Shown: piece by piece, positions 45,167 to 53,370 of the stretch
Numbering within the stretch: the stretch's first letter is position 1
Layout: each line of letters starts with the position of its first letter
Assembly: GCA_020636325.1 (NCBI GenBank)
Contig: JACJYC010000025.1
Location: 22,037 to 86,036, forward strand
Direction: 5' to 3'
Length of the DNA stretch: 64,000 nucleotides
DNA from: Lewinellaceae bacterium
GTDB taxonomy: Bacteria; Bacteroidota; Bacteroidia; Chitinophagales; Saprospiraceae
Position numbers and translations under genes: made by a program
Notes under the pieces: generated by a model
Databases searched by the model: none
Seen by the model: the letters and a program-made list of their open reading frames with translations, nothing else
What the model was told of the DNA's origin: nothing

Positions 45167-45489
45167 GGTCCGGAACCATCATATACCGGCCCTACAGGCC
45201 GGAAACCAATATATTCAACCCATTGCTACCGACATAGCGGACCTGACGGCCCGCGCCGCCGTTTTACAGGCATGGAAGTTCCGTTTAAGCAATCGCAGCA
45301 GTTAAAAATGGGTTCATTGTAACCAACATCGCTGCCCTTAGCCCTCTTTATCCTTTCTACTTTAACCTTTAACCTTGACATAGCGGACCTGACGGCCCGC
45401 GCTGCCGGTTTACAGGCACGGAAGTCCATCGCCGCGCTTAACCCTCTTTACCCTTTCTACTTTAACCTTGACATGGCGGACCTGACGGT
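45167..45489. repeat. Second copy of the long direct repeat, with partial tandem copies
   Basis: 45167-45411 repeats 43232-43467 in the same orientation (shared start GGTCCGGAACCATCATATAC). The 26-bp core appears at 45231 and 45377 and a truncated copy at 45470-45489, each preceded by a CCTTTCTACTTTAACC-like segment. The rest of the gap between the HxlR gene and the cyclase holds only the cyclase promoter. Confidence 0.8.
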
Positions 45490-45539
45490 GGTTTGCCCCC
45501 TATTAATCGGACAATCGCCCCGTTCAGTTCTTTCAATTG

Positions 45540-45571
45540 TTTGTTTTTCAGCTGCTTTACGCTTAATTTTC
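45540..45571 (+). promoter_or_regulatory. Promoter of the adenylate cyclase gene
   Basis: -33 TTTG at 45540-45543 and -7 TAATTTTC at 45564-45571 (7/8), 20-bp spacer; leader about 60 nt. Confidence 0.55.
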
Positions 45572-45635
45572 GGAGTAATTCAACCGGAAGGAATTATAAT
45601 CTTCCACCTGGATATTGAAACGACAACAAGACGAA

Positions 45636-47636
45636 ATGAAAAATCCTACAGGCGCCTTTTTATGGATCCTGGTGTTATGCACCGCCACCAGGATGCCGGC
45701 ACAAAAGCAGGGACAAGCGCTGATCGATTCCTTGCTTTCGGTGTTGCCCGCTGCTGCCGAAGACACCGGGAAAGTAGAATTGTTGGCTATGCTCAGCTTC
45801 AATTATTACCCGATCAACCCTGATGAAGGCATAAAATATGGGAAGCAGGGCCTGAAACTGGCGGATGAGCTTCATTGGCAGCCGGGCATCGCACAGCTAA
45901 ACGGTCACCTCGGGATCAATTACGCCGTAAAAGCAGATTACCCGACTGCCATTGACCATTTTCTATCTGCCCTGAACGGATATGAGGAACTGGGAAACAA
46001 AAACCGGAGCGCTACTACCCTGGTCAATATCGGCAATATCTACCTGCTGACGGCTGACTATCCGCAGGCCCTGGATTTTTACCTGAAAGCATTGAAGGTG
46101 CAGGAAGAATTGGGTAATAAAAAGGGGATTGCGCTGAGCCTGTCCAATATCGGGTTGATTTACAAGAACCAGTCGGACATGCCCAGGGCGCTTTCCTATT
46201 TCTCAAGAGCGCTGGAGATCAATGAAGAGCTGGGCCTGAAAAATAATATGGCCAATAATCTCTCTTCCATCGGGATCGTCTACGACAACCAGGAGAATTA
46301 CCCCAAAGCCCTGGAATATTTTACCAAAGCCCTGGAGATCCAGGAAGAGCTCGGGGCAAAGGACGGGATTGCCAAAAGTCTCAGCTATATCGGAAGCGTA
46401 AACTTTCACCAGGAACAGTACGAACCTGGACTTCAACACCTGTACCGGTCCCTGGAGCTGGCTAAAGAACTGGGCAATGAGCTCGTTCGGGCGGATAACC
46501 TGAGCCTGATCGGCGCTATTTATCTGGCCGCTGCCAAAGATACGGCCGGAAACAGCCTTGGCAGTCTGGGATTTAACGGCAACAGGCGTTCGGCTTTACT
46601 CCAGGCCCGGAAAAGCCTGGATGAAGCAATTGCCATCCAGCAAGAAACCAGCAACCTGAAAGGATTGGCCGTTTCCTATGAGAGCCTGAGCGAAGTGGCG
46701 GCCATGCTGGGCGATTATGAAAACGGCTACCATACCCAGCGCTTGTTTAAAATGGTGAGCGATTCCATCTTCAACCTGGAAAAAGACAAAAAGATTACCC
46801 AGGCTGCCATGCAGTACGAATTTGACAAAAAGGAGGCAGCAACCAAAGCGGAACAGGAAAAAAGGAATGCCATCGCAAGAGAAAAAATGAACCGGCAGAA
46901 ATTGCTGCTCTACAGTTTCATCAGCGGCTTTGCACTGGTACTGGTCTTCATGTGGGTTTTTTACCGCCAACGCAACAGGATCAAATCTGAAAAGAAAAAA
47001 AGTGACGATCTCCTGCTCAATATCCTTCCGGGAAAAGTGGCTGAGGAACTTAAAACCACAGGGTCAGCAGAGGCGCAGATGTTCGAACAGGTTTCCGTGT
47101 TGTTTACAGATTTCAAGGGCTTTACCCGGTTATCCGCCCGGCTCGGTCCGAAAGAACTTGTCGGTATGATCAACGAATGCTACTCGGCCTTTGACCGGAT
47201 ACTGGAAAAATACGGGGTCGAAAAAATCAAAACCATCGGCGATTCCTATATGGCTGCCGGCGGGTTACCGGTACCCAATCTCAGCCATGCCGCAGATACG
47301 GTCAATGCTGCCCTCGCCATCCGGCAATTCATGTCGGACTATAATAAGAAAAAAAGTGAGGACGGAATGCCCTTCCTGGAGATCCGCATCGGGGTTCATA
47401 CCGGACCGGTTATTGCCGGAATTGTGGGCCTGAAGAAATTCGCCTATGACATTTGGGGCGATACCGTGAACCTGGCCTCTCGTATGGAAGCCAGTTGCGA
47501 ACCAGGCAACGTAAACATCAGCAGGAGTACCTATGAACTGACAAAAGATGCCTTCAGCTTTACCTACCGCGGAAAAATTACGACCAAGGACAACGAAGAA
47601 GTGGATATGTACTTCGTGGACAAGCTGATTTCTTGA
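45636..47636 (+). CDS. TPR-containing membrane adenylate/guanylate cyclase (class III)
   Basis: 666 residues from ATG 45636. Signal peptide (about 1-23), at least five TPR repeats (pattern A..L.NIG.IY....DYPQALDFYLKALK) outside the membrane, a coiled-coil, one membrane helix (LLLYSFISGFALVLVFMWVFY), then a cytoplasmic class III cyclase domain. Metal-binding Asp492 (LFTDFKGFT) and Asp536 (IGDSYMAAGG) are intact; the Lys in EKIKTIGD and Asp in YDIWGDTVNLASRME are the adenine-selecting pair, so cAMP is the expected product. A Crp-type regulator is encoded at 51821, but no link is shown. Confidence 0.92.
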   Translation: MKNPTGAFLWILVLCTATRMPAQKQGQALIDSLLSVLPAAAEDTGKVELLAMLSFNYYPINPDEGIKYGKQGLKLADELHWQPGIAQLNGHLGINYAVKADYPTAIDHFLSALNGYEELGNKNRSATTLVNIGNIYLLTADYPQALDFYLKALKVQEELGNKKGIALSLSNIGLIYKNQSDMPRALSYFSRALEINEELGLKNNMANNLSSIGIVYDNQENYPKALEYFTKALEIQEELGAKDGIAKSLSYIGSVNFHQEQYEPGLQHLYRSLELAKELGNELVRADNLSLIGAIYLAAAKDTAGNSLGSLGFNGNRRSALLQARKSLDEAIAIQQETSNLKGLAVSYESLSEVAAMLGDYENGYHTQRLFKMVSDSIFNLEKDKKITQAAMQYEFDKKEAATKAEQEKRNAIAREKMNRQKLLLYSFISGFALVLVFMWVFYRQRNRIKSEKKKSDDLLLNILPGKVAEELKTTGSAEAQMFEQVSVLFTDFKGFTRLSARLGPKELVGMINECYSAFDRILEKYGVEKIKTIGDSYMAAGGLPVPNLSHAADTVNAALAIRQFMSDYNKKKSEDGMPFLEIRIGVHTGPVIAGIVGLKKFAYDIWGDTVNLASRMEASCEPGNVNISRSTYELTKDAFSFTYRGKITTKDNEEVDMYFVDKLIS

Positions 47637-47690
47637 AACTTTTTAATAGCTTAGCCACCTTTATTATTGTCATTCACCAAATTAAATGCC

Positions 47691-48605
47691 ATGAAATTAT
47701 CAGGGATCTTTATGCTGGTACTTTTATTTCATTACCCGGCTTTTTCCCAGCAAGTTGCGGATACCGCCTACAATCCCGTCATCCAACAACCCATGTATAA
47801 ACCTGGAGAAGGACCGGTGGTCTTTATCGACGAGGGCCACCATAACTTCCACACCATGAACGGCCGTTACCTGACCTTTGCCAACCTGTTGAAACGAGAC
47901 GGCTACAACGTGGAACCCTTCCAGGGAATCTTTGAGGACGAAAAGCTGGCAAAGGGCAAAATCCTGGTGATCTCCAACGCCCTGAATGAGATCAATGTGC
48001 ACGACTGGATACTGCCTACGCCGTCGGCCTTTTCCAGATCGGAAATGGATGCCGTCAGGGAGTGGGTGAACAACGGCGGCAGCCTTTTTCTGATCGCCGA
48101 CCATATGCCGATTGCGGGGGCGGCAAAGGACCTGGCGGCACAGTTCGGCTTTGAATTCTCGAACGGCTTTGTATTCGACACCCTTTCCACCGGGCCCGAC
48201 TTTTTTGACCTCAAGGACAATTCACTGGCCAGTTGCACCCTGACCAAAGGACGCAATGACGCTGAAAGCGTTTCGCGCATCGCCACCTTCACCGGGCAGG
48301 CGTTCCGGATACCGGAAGACGCGACTTCCATCCTGACCTTTAATGACCGCTATGTCAATTTCATGCCCGATACGGCCTGGGTTTTTCATCCCGAAACCCC
48401 CAAGGTCAGCGCCGGAGGCTGGTCGCAGGGCGCGTATAAGAAGTTCGGCAAGGGCAGGGTGGTCATGTTCGGAGAAGCGGCCATGTTCTCCGCCCAGCTG
48501 GCCGGACCGCAACAACTGAAAATGGGGATGAACAACGAGGCCGCGCCCCAAAATTACAAGCTGCTGCTCAATATCATTCATTGGCTGGATGGGCTGTTGG
48601 AGTGA
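47691..48605 (+). CDS. Exported protein with a DUF4350/GATase1-like domain
   Basis: 304 residues from ATG 47691, signal peptide ending AFSQ. The fold is glutamine-amidotransferase-like (VVFIDEGHHNFHTMNGRYLTFANLLKRDGY; ILVISNALNE; VREWVNNGGSLFLIADHMP; GKGRVVMFGEAAMFSAQL) without a nucleophile Cys. This matches DUF4350-like binding modules that often act in carbohydrate-related or gliding proteins. Role unknown. Confidence 0.7.
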   Translation: MKLSGIFMLVLLFHYPAFSQQVADTAYNPVIQQPMYKPGEGPVVFIDEGHHNFHTMNGRYLTFANLLKRDGYNVEPFQGIFEDEKLAKGKILVISNALNEINVHDWILPTPSAFSRSEMDAVREWVNNGGSLFLIADHMPIAGAAKDLAAQFGFEFSNGFVFDTLSTGPDFFDLKDNSLASCTLTKGRNDAESVSRIATFTGQAFRIPEDATSILTFNDRYVNFMPDTAWVFHPETPKVSAGGWSQGAYKKFGKGRVVMFGEAAMFSAQLAGPQQLKMGMNNEAAPQNYKLLLNIIHWLDGLLE

Positions 48606-48628
48606 GGATTTTATTGCTTCATGGTTTG

Positions 48629-48774
48629 GCGGTTGTTGTAAAGGGAACTGCCGACTGAAGGACAGGAGACTGCAAACTTTTTATGGTTGGATGGTTTTAT
48701 GGTTATATGGTTGAGCGGTTGTTGTAAAGGGAACTGCCGACTGAAGGACTGGGGACTGCAAACCTTTTATGGTT
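48629..48774. repeat. Tandem 60-bp direct repeat, 86 bp apart
   Basis: Copies at 48629-48688 and 48715-48774, both starting GCGGTTGTTGTAAAGGGAAC and nearly identical, joined by several ATGGTT units. Intergenic, no coding frame. Confidence 0.8.
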
Positions 48775-48783
48775 CAGCGTTTT

Positions 48784-48842
48784 GAAAATCAAAACTTTGC
48801 GTCTTTGCGTCTTCGCGAGAATACACTATATTGAATGGTCTC
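48784..48842. repeat. Dispersed TTTGCG repeat, copy 1
   Basis: About 60 bp (GAAAATCA(A/G)AACTTTGCGTC...) found again at 53224-53283. It contains TTTGCG spaced by 9 bp. Confidence 0.7.
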
Positions 48843-48848
48843 GAATAT

Positions 48849-49220
48849 TCACGCCTTTCGGTGCTCATCCGTCATTTCCGTCTCCACCCCGAATTCCCGC
48901 ATCAAAGCGATTCCGTAGTTCCGGATGGTTTCCACTATAGCGATGGCCCGCTCGCCCCGGGACGTTATGGAATATTCCACCTTGGGCGGGACAACGGGAT
49001 AGACCTCCCGGTGGATGAACCCTTCCTCCTCCAACTGCCGCAATTGCGAGGTCAGCATTTTGTGGGTGATATGCGGAATGTCTTTTTTTAATTCGCTGTA
49101 CCGCATGACCCGGTCTTTCAACCGCCAGAGAATGGGCATTTTCCAGGTGCCGCCTATCCGGTCCATCGCGAATTCTACCGGATTGTAGTAGAGCTTGTTT
49201 TTGTAAATGAATTCCGGCAT
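48849..49220 (-). CDS. HxlR-family transcriptional regulator (second)
   Basis: 123 residues. Winged helix: YYNPVEFAMDRIGGTWKMPILWRLKDRVMRYSELKKDIPHITHKMLTSQLRQLEEEGFIHREVY. No N-terminal cysteine pair. Divergent from the DJ-1/hydrolase fusion, which it probably regulates; the exact minus-strand -7 box TACCTTTG is at 49291-49298. Confidence 0.9.
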   Translation of the reverse strand: MPEFIYKNKLYYNPVEFAMDRIGGTWKMPILWRLKDRVMRYSELKKDIPHITHKMLTSQLRQLEEEGFIHREVYPVVPPKVEYSITSRGERAIAIVETIRNYGIALMREFGVETEMTDEHRKA

Positions 49221-49243
49221 ATTGTTAAGCTGTTGATTATGAG

Positions 49244-49317
49244 TATACTTTCCTAAAAGTGTGTATCAGTCTTCAGCGTAAGTATATTGCCAAAGGTAGC
49301 ATATTCCTTCAAATTTG
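49244..49317. promoter_or_regulatory. Divergent promoters between HxlR regulator and the fusion enzyme
   Basis: Minus -7 TACCTTTG (plus 49291-49298). Plus -33 TTG (49287-49289) and -7 CAAATTTG (49310-49317), 20 bp apart; the two promoters overlap. Inverted TATACTT (49244) and AAGTATA (49280) may be regulator half-sites. Confidence 0.5.
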
Positions 49318-49342
49318 TCCAATCAAAAAAATCGAATTTAAA

Positions 49343-50851
49343 ATGAGAAGGATTATCGCATCCCTTTTTGCAATGTTCATCATCTTTACGGCTAATGCCC
49401 AGCACAACGCCGGCGACAACGGAAAAGTCCTGATGATCGCCTCCAACAAGGCGGTCAGCAGCCAAACCGGCTGGGATATCGGCGTCTGGTATGCCGAACT
49501 TACTCACCCGTATTGGGTCTTCACGGAAGCCGGCTATTCGGTCGATATCGCTTCCCCCGAGGGCGGGGCCCTTTATTTCGACGGCTTCAGCGACCCGGAG
49601 GATGCCAGCGGTTACGCCGCCTTTGACTACATTTCGCTCGGGTTCAAGAAAGACCCGGCTAAAATGGCCCTCACCCAAAATACCCTGAAGCTGTCGGATG
49701 TCAACCCGGACGACTACAAGGCCATATTCGTCTGCGGCGGTCAGGGTCCCATGTACACGTTTATCGACAATGCGGACCTGCACAAGTTCTTCACCGATTT
49801 CTACCTGACGGGAAAGCCCACGGCCGCCATTTGCCACGGCACCTGCATATTGCTGAAAACCAGGACGCCGGATGGTAAATTCCTGGCGCAAGGCAAGCGC
49901 TGGACCGGTTTTGCCAGCAGCGAGGAAAACTACGCGGATGCCTATGTCGGCAAAAAGATCCAACCTTTCCGGATCGAGGACGAGGCCCGCAAAATGCCGG
50001 ATTCCAGATTCGAGGTTGCTCCCATGTTCGAATCCCACGCGATCCGCGACGGCAACCTGATCACCGGCCAGCAGCAGAACAGCGGCGGCGAGGCGGCCCA
50101 ACTGGTGGTGGAGGCATTGAAAGCAGACCGGGAACGCTACCCCACTTATGTATTGGTACACGGCGCCTGGGCGGACGAGAGCGCCTGGGGATTTGTGCGG
50201 GACCAACTGGCGGTCCATGCCAACGTAGTGGTGGTCAACCTGCCCGCGCACGGCGCCGACAACACCTACGGCGCTGGCATCGGTTTGGAGGATTACGTCA
50301 AAACCGTGTCGGAGGCGGTCAACCGGCAAAGCGGCAAGGTGACCCTGGTCGGCCATTCCATGGCGGGGGTGATCATTTCGCAGGTGGCGGAAAATATGCC
50401 GGAAAAGATCGGCAAGCTCATTTATGTGGCCGCCTATCTGCCCCGCAACGGCGAGGACGTAAGCGGCATCACCAACCGGTTCCTCAACAACAAACCGATC
50501 GAGGTTTTCGAATTCAATCCGGATTATTCCCTGGTGAGCATCAAAAAGGAAGCCATCCCGGAGGTGGTTTGCGCCGATTGCCCGGCCTATATGAAGGAAG
50601 CGCTGGTAAAATACCACAGGGCCGAACCGGTAAAAGGGCTGAACGATAAGGTGAAGCTTACCGCCCGGTTTGCAGGCGTGCCGAAGTATTATATCTCCAC
50701 CAAAAACGACCATGCCGTGCCTTACGCCCTGCAGCAGCAGATGATCAGGGCCGACGGTACGGTGAAAAAGGTGTTTGAAATGGAAACGTCCCATTTGCCC
50801 TTTGTGGTCCAACCCGAAAAATTCCTGGGCATCCTTTCAAGCATCCGGTAA
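49343..50851 (+). CDS. Exported DJ-1/PfpI-like domain fused to an alpha/beta hydrolase
   Basis: 502 residues from ATG 49343; signal peptide ends TANA/Q (residue 20). Residues 25-260 are a DJ-1/PfpI (Hsp31-like) domain with nucleophile-elbow Cys164 in AAICHGTC and VLMIASNKAVSS, AIFVCGGQGPM. Residues 268-502 are an alpha/beta hydrolase: YVLVHGAWADESAWGFVRDQL (oxyanion region), Ser339 in LVGHSMAGVIISQ and catalytic His in METSHLPFVVQPEKF. Each domain is full length and has its active-site residues, so this looks like a working two-enzyme fusion, not a read-through. DJ-1 relatives act on glyoxals or as chaperones; the hydrolase part resembles plant-type methyl-esterases. An adjacent HxlR regulator suggests induction by an electrophile or similar stress. 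Confidence 0.88.
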   Translation: MRRIIASLFAMFIIFTANAQHNAGDNGKVLMIASNKAVSSQTGWDIGVWYAELTHPYWVFTEAGYSVDIASPEGGALYFDGFSDPEDASGYAAFDYISLGFKKDPAKMALTQNTLKLSDVNPDDYKAIFVCGGQGPMYTFIDNADLHKFFTDFYLTGKPTAAICHGTCILLKTRTPDGKFLAQGKRWTGFASSEENYADAYVGKKIQPFRIEDEARKMPDSRFEVAPMFESHAIRDGNLITGQQQNSGGEAAQLVVEALKADRERYPTYVLVHGAWADESAWGFVRDQLAVHANVVVVNLPAHGADNTYGAGIGLEDYVKTVSEAVNRQSGKVTLVGHSMAGVIISQVAENMPEKIGKLIYVAAYLPRNGEDVSGITNRFLNNKPIEVFEFNPDYSLVSIKKEAIPEVVCADCPAYMKEALVKYHRAEPVKGLNDKVKLTARFAGVPKYYISTKNDHAVPYALQQQMIRADGTVKKVFEMETSHLPFVVQPEKFLGILSSIR

Positions 50852-51511
50852 ATGGAGCGCTGGAAATTAATGATTGCCGCCATAGCGACCTTCGCATGCC
50901 TGGAAGGCGCTATGGCGCAAATCCCCGCAGAGGCATTTGCGGGGCATCAAAAGGCCACATTTGACGTCATGTTCTTCAAATACTTCAAAGGGAAGAACGG
51001 CGAGCAATCAAAATGGCTTTTCTTCAACCGCGTTCGGGCATCCGTGGATTATAAGATGACCTCTGCAACCCGGTTGCCATCTATCGGCCTGACGGAAGCC
51101 TTCAGCTACAACCACCCGGCACTGAAGGGATTTGCGCCTGTTGGGGTCGTACAGATCTTCAGCAGCGGCGTATTTGCAAAGGCCGGGGTGCAGTACGTCC
51201 GTCTTCGCAGGGAATGGACCGTTTTCAGCTGGCTGGTCTCCGAAATAGCCGAGGACCCGGGCCTGGACTATTTCCTGCTGGTCCGCTATACGCCCGCCAT
51301 AACGGATAAGCTGAACCTGTTCACGCAATTTGAAAGCCTGAACACCTTTCCGACCTTGAGCGGCGCCAGAATAAGCCTGACCCAGCGCGTGCGGCTCGGC
51401 CTGAAAGCGGGCAATGTCCAGTTTGGCGCCGGCGCCGACTTTTCGGAAGCCGGGCGTAAAGTCCTGAGCCGGAGCGATAATTTGGGCGGGTTCTTGCGGT
51501 ATGAATTTTAG
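50852..51511 (+). CDS. Exported beta-rich protein, function unknown
   Basis: 219 residues; signal peptide ends AMAQ. Alternating hydrophobic strands (ARISLTQRVRLGLKAGNVQFGAGADFSE; GGFLRYEF at the very C-terminus, ending in Phe as outer-membrane barrels do) suggest a small outer-membrane barrel. Its ATG directly follows the stop of the fusion enzyme, so it is in the same operon and may be its outer-membrane partner. Confidence 0.65.
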   Translation: MERWKLMIAAIATFACLEGAMAQIPAEAFAGHQKATFDVMFFKYFKGKNGEQSKWLFFNRVRASVDYKMTSATRLPSIGLTEAFSYNHPALKGFAPVGVVQIFSSGVFAKAGVQYVRLRREWTVFSWLVSEIAEDPGLDYFLLVRYTPAITDKLNLFTQFESLNTFPTLSGARISLTQRVRLGLKAGNVQFGAGADFSEAGRKVLSRSDNLGGFLRYEF

Positions 51512-51740
51512 GATAAAACGGGGCTTTGAAAAATGCAGGGAGGATGCTAACTTGCATTTGCTAAGATCAAACCCTGTTGAATTATGGACTTTGCCCAATA
51601 CACATAATGAAACCGTTTGGACCCTGGTCCTTGATAACGGTAAATGGAAAGTGGACAATATTGAACAGTCTGAAATGACCATTCAGTACGCTAAAATGGA
51701 AAATATAGTTCCGGTTTTGGGGGGCGTCAAGGTCACCTAG
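51501..51740 (+). pseudogene. Possible remnant of a small exported protein gene
   Basis: 79-codon frame overlapping the previous gene by 11 bp. The last part, ETVWTLVLDNGKWKVDNIEQSE, resembles the C-terminal strand of SnoaL/DUF3828-like proteins (W...NGKWKID), but there is no proper N-terminus. More AT-rich than its neighbours. May be a decayed gene or chance. Confidence 0.25.
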
Positions 51741-51820
51741 ACGATATCAGCCTGCAAAATCAGCCAGACACTGGAAGTGACCGCCTGGCCGGACACTGTT
51801 ATGAAAGCAAACGCCCAACT

Positions 51821-52399
51821 ATGGACAAACCCATCGCTTCCCTAATCCGCCACCTTCGAAAATTCGGCCATATCCCGGATGACCGGGCCCGGCTGATCGA
51901 AGGGTATTTTGCGCTGGAGCTTGTACCGGGGGGCGGGTTTTATCTGAGGGAGAACAAGGTCAGCTACCACAGCGGGTTTATCGCGGAAGGGGTGATGCGG
52001 TATTGCAACATCGGCGTGGACGGAGAATTGCTGACCTGCTACTTCGTGGCCGAGAATGATCTGGCCGGCGACCCCGAAAGCTTTGCCCGCCAGACGCCGT
52101 CGAAGCTGATCCTGCAGGCGGTGACGGATACCCTCGTCGTCACGATCAGCCGTGATCGATACGAAGCCCTGATCGCCCGTTTTCCGGAATTCGAGCGGAT
52201 CGCGGCCCAAATGGCGCAGGCGTTTATGACCTCCCTGATCAACCAACGCTCATTTTTGTTGAACAACGACGCCAAAAGCAAATACCTCCACTTCCTGGAA
52301 CATTTTCCACATATCCTCAACCGGGTCCCCCTGGGCATGGTGGCCACTTATCTGGGCATCAAACAGCAGTCGCTGAGCAGGCTCAGGGCCGGCCTGTAG
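51821..52399 (+). CDS. Crp/Fnr-type cyclic-nucleotide-binding regulator
   Basis: 192 residues. N-terminal cNMP-binding fold (ELVPGGGFYLRENKVSYHSGFIAEGVMRYC ... NDLAGDPESFARQTPSKLILQAVTDTLVVTISRDRYEALI) and a short C-terminal DNA-binding helix-turn-helix (VPLGMVATYLGIKQQSLSRLRAGL). It lacks the Arg/Ser cAMP signature RSA, so cAMP binding is doubtful. Typical of the short Bacteroidota Crp relatives that regulate the adjacent gene. Confidence 0.87.
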   Translation: MDKPIASLIRHLRKFGHIPDDRARLIEGYFALELVPGGGFYLRENKVSYHSGFIAEGVMRYCNIGVDGELLTCYFVAENDLAGDPESFARQTPSKLILQAVTDTLVVTISRDRYEALIARFPEFERIAAQMAQAFMTSLINQRSFLLNNDAKSKYLHFLEHFPHILNRVPLGMVATYLGIKQQSLSRLRAGL

Positions 52400-52488
52400 T
52401 TTTCGCATCCTTTTTTAACAATTGTGAAAAGCGGTCATCCGGACTTCCCTGAATTTTGGGGTATTAATTCATCCAAAATTTTCGGAAA

Positions 52489-53097
52489 ATGAAAAAGCAA
52501 ATCTTCTTTATGACCGGCGCGGCCCTTTTCCTCGCAGCCCAGATCGTGCTTCCCCAAGGTACCCCCGACCCTGCCGCGCGGCTGGCTGAAATGCAGCAAA
52601 ATCCGGGTACCTGGCAATTGGGGCACGGGTTGATCCTTCTGGCCGTACCGCTGATAACCCTGGGCATCGTCCGGCTGCAGGAACTGGGCCGCCTTGTCCG
52701 CCCCTGGACGGCGACGACCGGGCTTGTGCTGGTCCTGTTCGGGCTGATGTCGGAAACGGCCATTACCGCGTTGCAAATGTTGTCGGCCGGGATAGCCGGT
52801 TCGCTCGACGAAGCCGCTGCCGTGCAGGCGCTGTCGGCCGGGATGGGCGCCAGGGAAGTACGGATCTGGATCTTTATGCCGTTTTTACTTTTGTTGCCAG
52901 GGAGTCTCCTCCTGGCACTTCCCCTGCTGCGGGTGAAAGGCTACCGGAATCTGGCGGCCGGCATCGCACTGTTCGGGGTACTCATAGTAATCGGCGGATT
53001 CATGCAGTCAAAATGGGCGTTTGTTGGGGCGGCGGGTGTACTGACGTATGTCTTATGGCTTATTCCGACGGAAAAGCCGGTGATCCCGGTCGGGTAA
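52489..53097 (+). CDS. Multi-pass membrane protein, function unknown
   Basis: 202 residues with about six hydrophobic segments (FFMTGAALFLAAQIVLPQ; GHGLILLAVPLITLGIVRL; TTGLVLVLFGLMSETAITAL; WIFMPFLLLLPGSLLLALPLL; AAGIALFGVLIVIGG; FVGAAGVLTYVLWLIP). No family named. It follows the Crp-type regulator by 89 bp, the classical place for a target gene. Confidence 0.65.
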   Translation: MKKQIFFMTGAALFLAAQIVLPQGTPDPAARLAEMQQNPGTWQLGHGLILLAVPLITLGIVRLQELGRLVRPWTATTGLVLVLFGLMSETAITALQMLSAGIAGSLDEAAAVQALSAGMGAREVRIWIFMPFLLLLPGSLLLALPLLRVKGYRNLAAGIALFGVLIVIGGFMQSKWAFVGAAGVLTYVLWLIPTEKPVIPVG

Positions 53098-53370
53098 GCT
53101 ATGTGGTCTGGTGATTTTGCAATGTATCACCGGATTGCTTGGGTTCTGCAAGATGATCGGCCTTAAAACGGGAGACTGTTCAGAATTTTGTGCCAACAGG
53201 ATTTTTAGCACGCGCAGCGTGATGAAAATCAGAACTTTGCGTCTTTGCGACTTTGCGTGAAACACACTTTATTGAACGGCCTCTAAAACGGGTATTTTTA
53301 CGGGTTTCAATTTTGCCGTGAAGGGAGTAATTTTGCCGGACATCGTATTATTCACCTAAAACCAATCAGC
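53098..53370. repeat. Intergenic region with dispersed TTTGCG repeat copy 2 and lipase promoter
   Basis: 53224-53283 is a copy of 48784-48842 with one indel and a few changes. Downstream, TAATTTTG at 53328-53335 is an exact -7 box for the lipase, within direct repeats AATTTTGCCG at 53309 and 53329 (20 bp apart). Nothing coding seen. Confidence 0.65.

Noticed and set aside
45514..45540. A single CCCGTTCAG near 45517 as a third LytTR site
   Set aside because: No second box 21 bp away; a lone 9-mer is expected by chance.
49253..50812. Antisense frame of 519 codons opposite the DJ-1/hydrolase fusion
   Set aside because: The plus strand carries the domain motifs; the antisense product has none.
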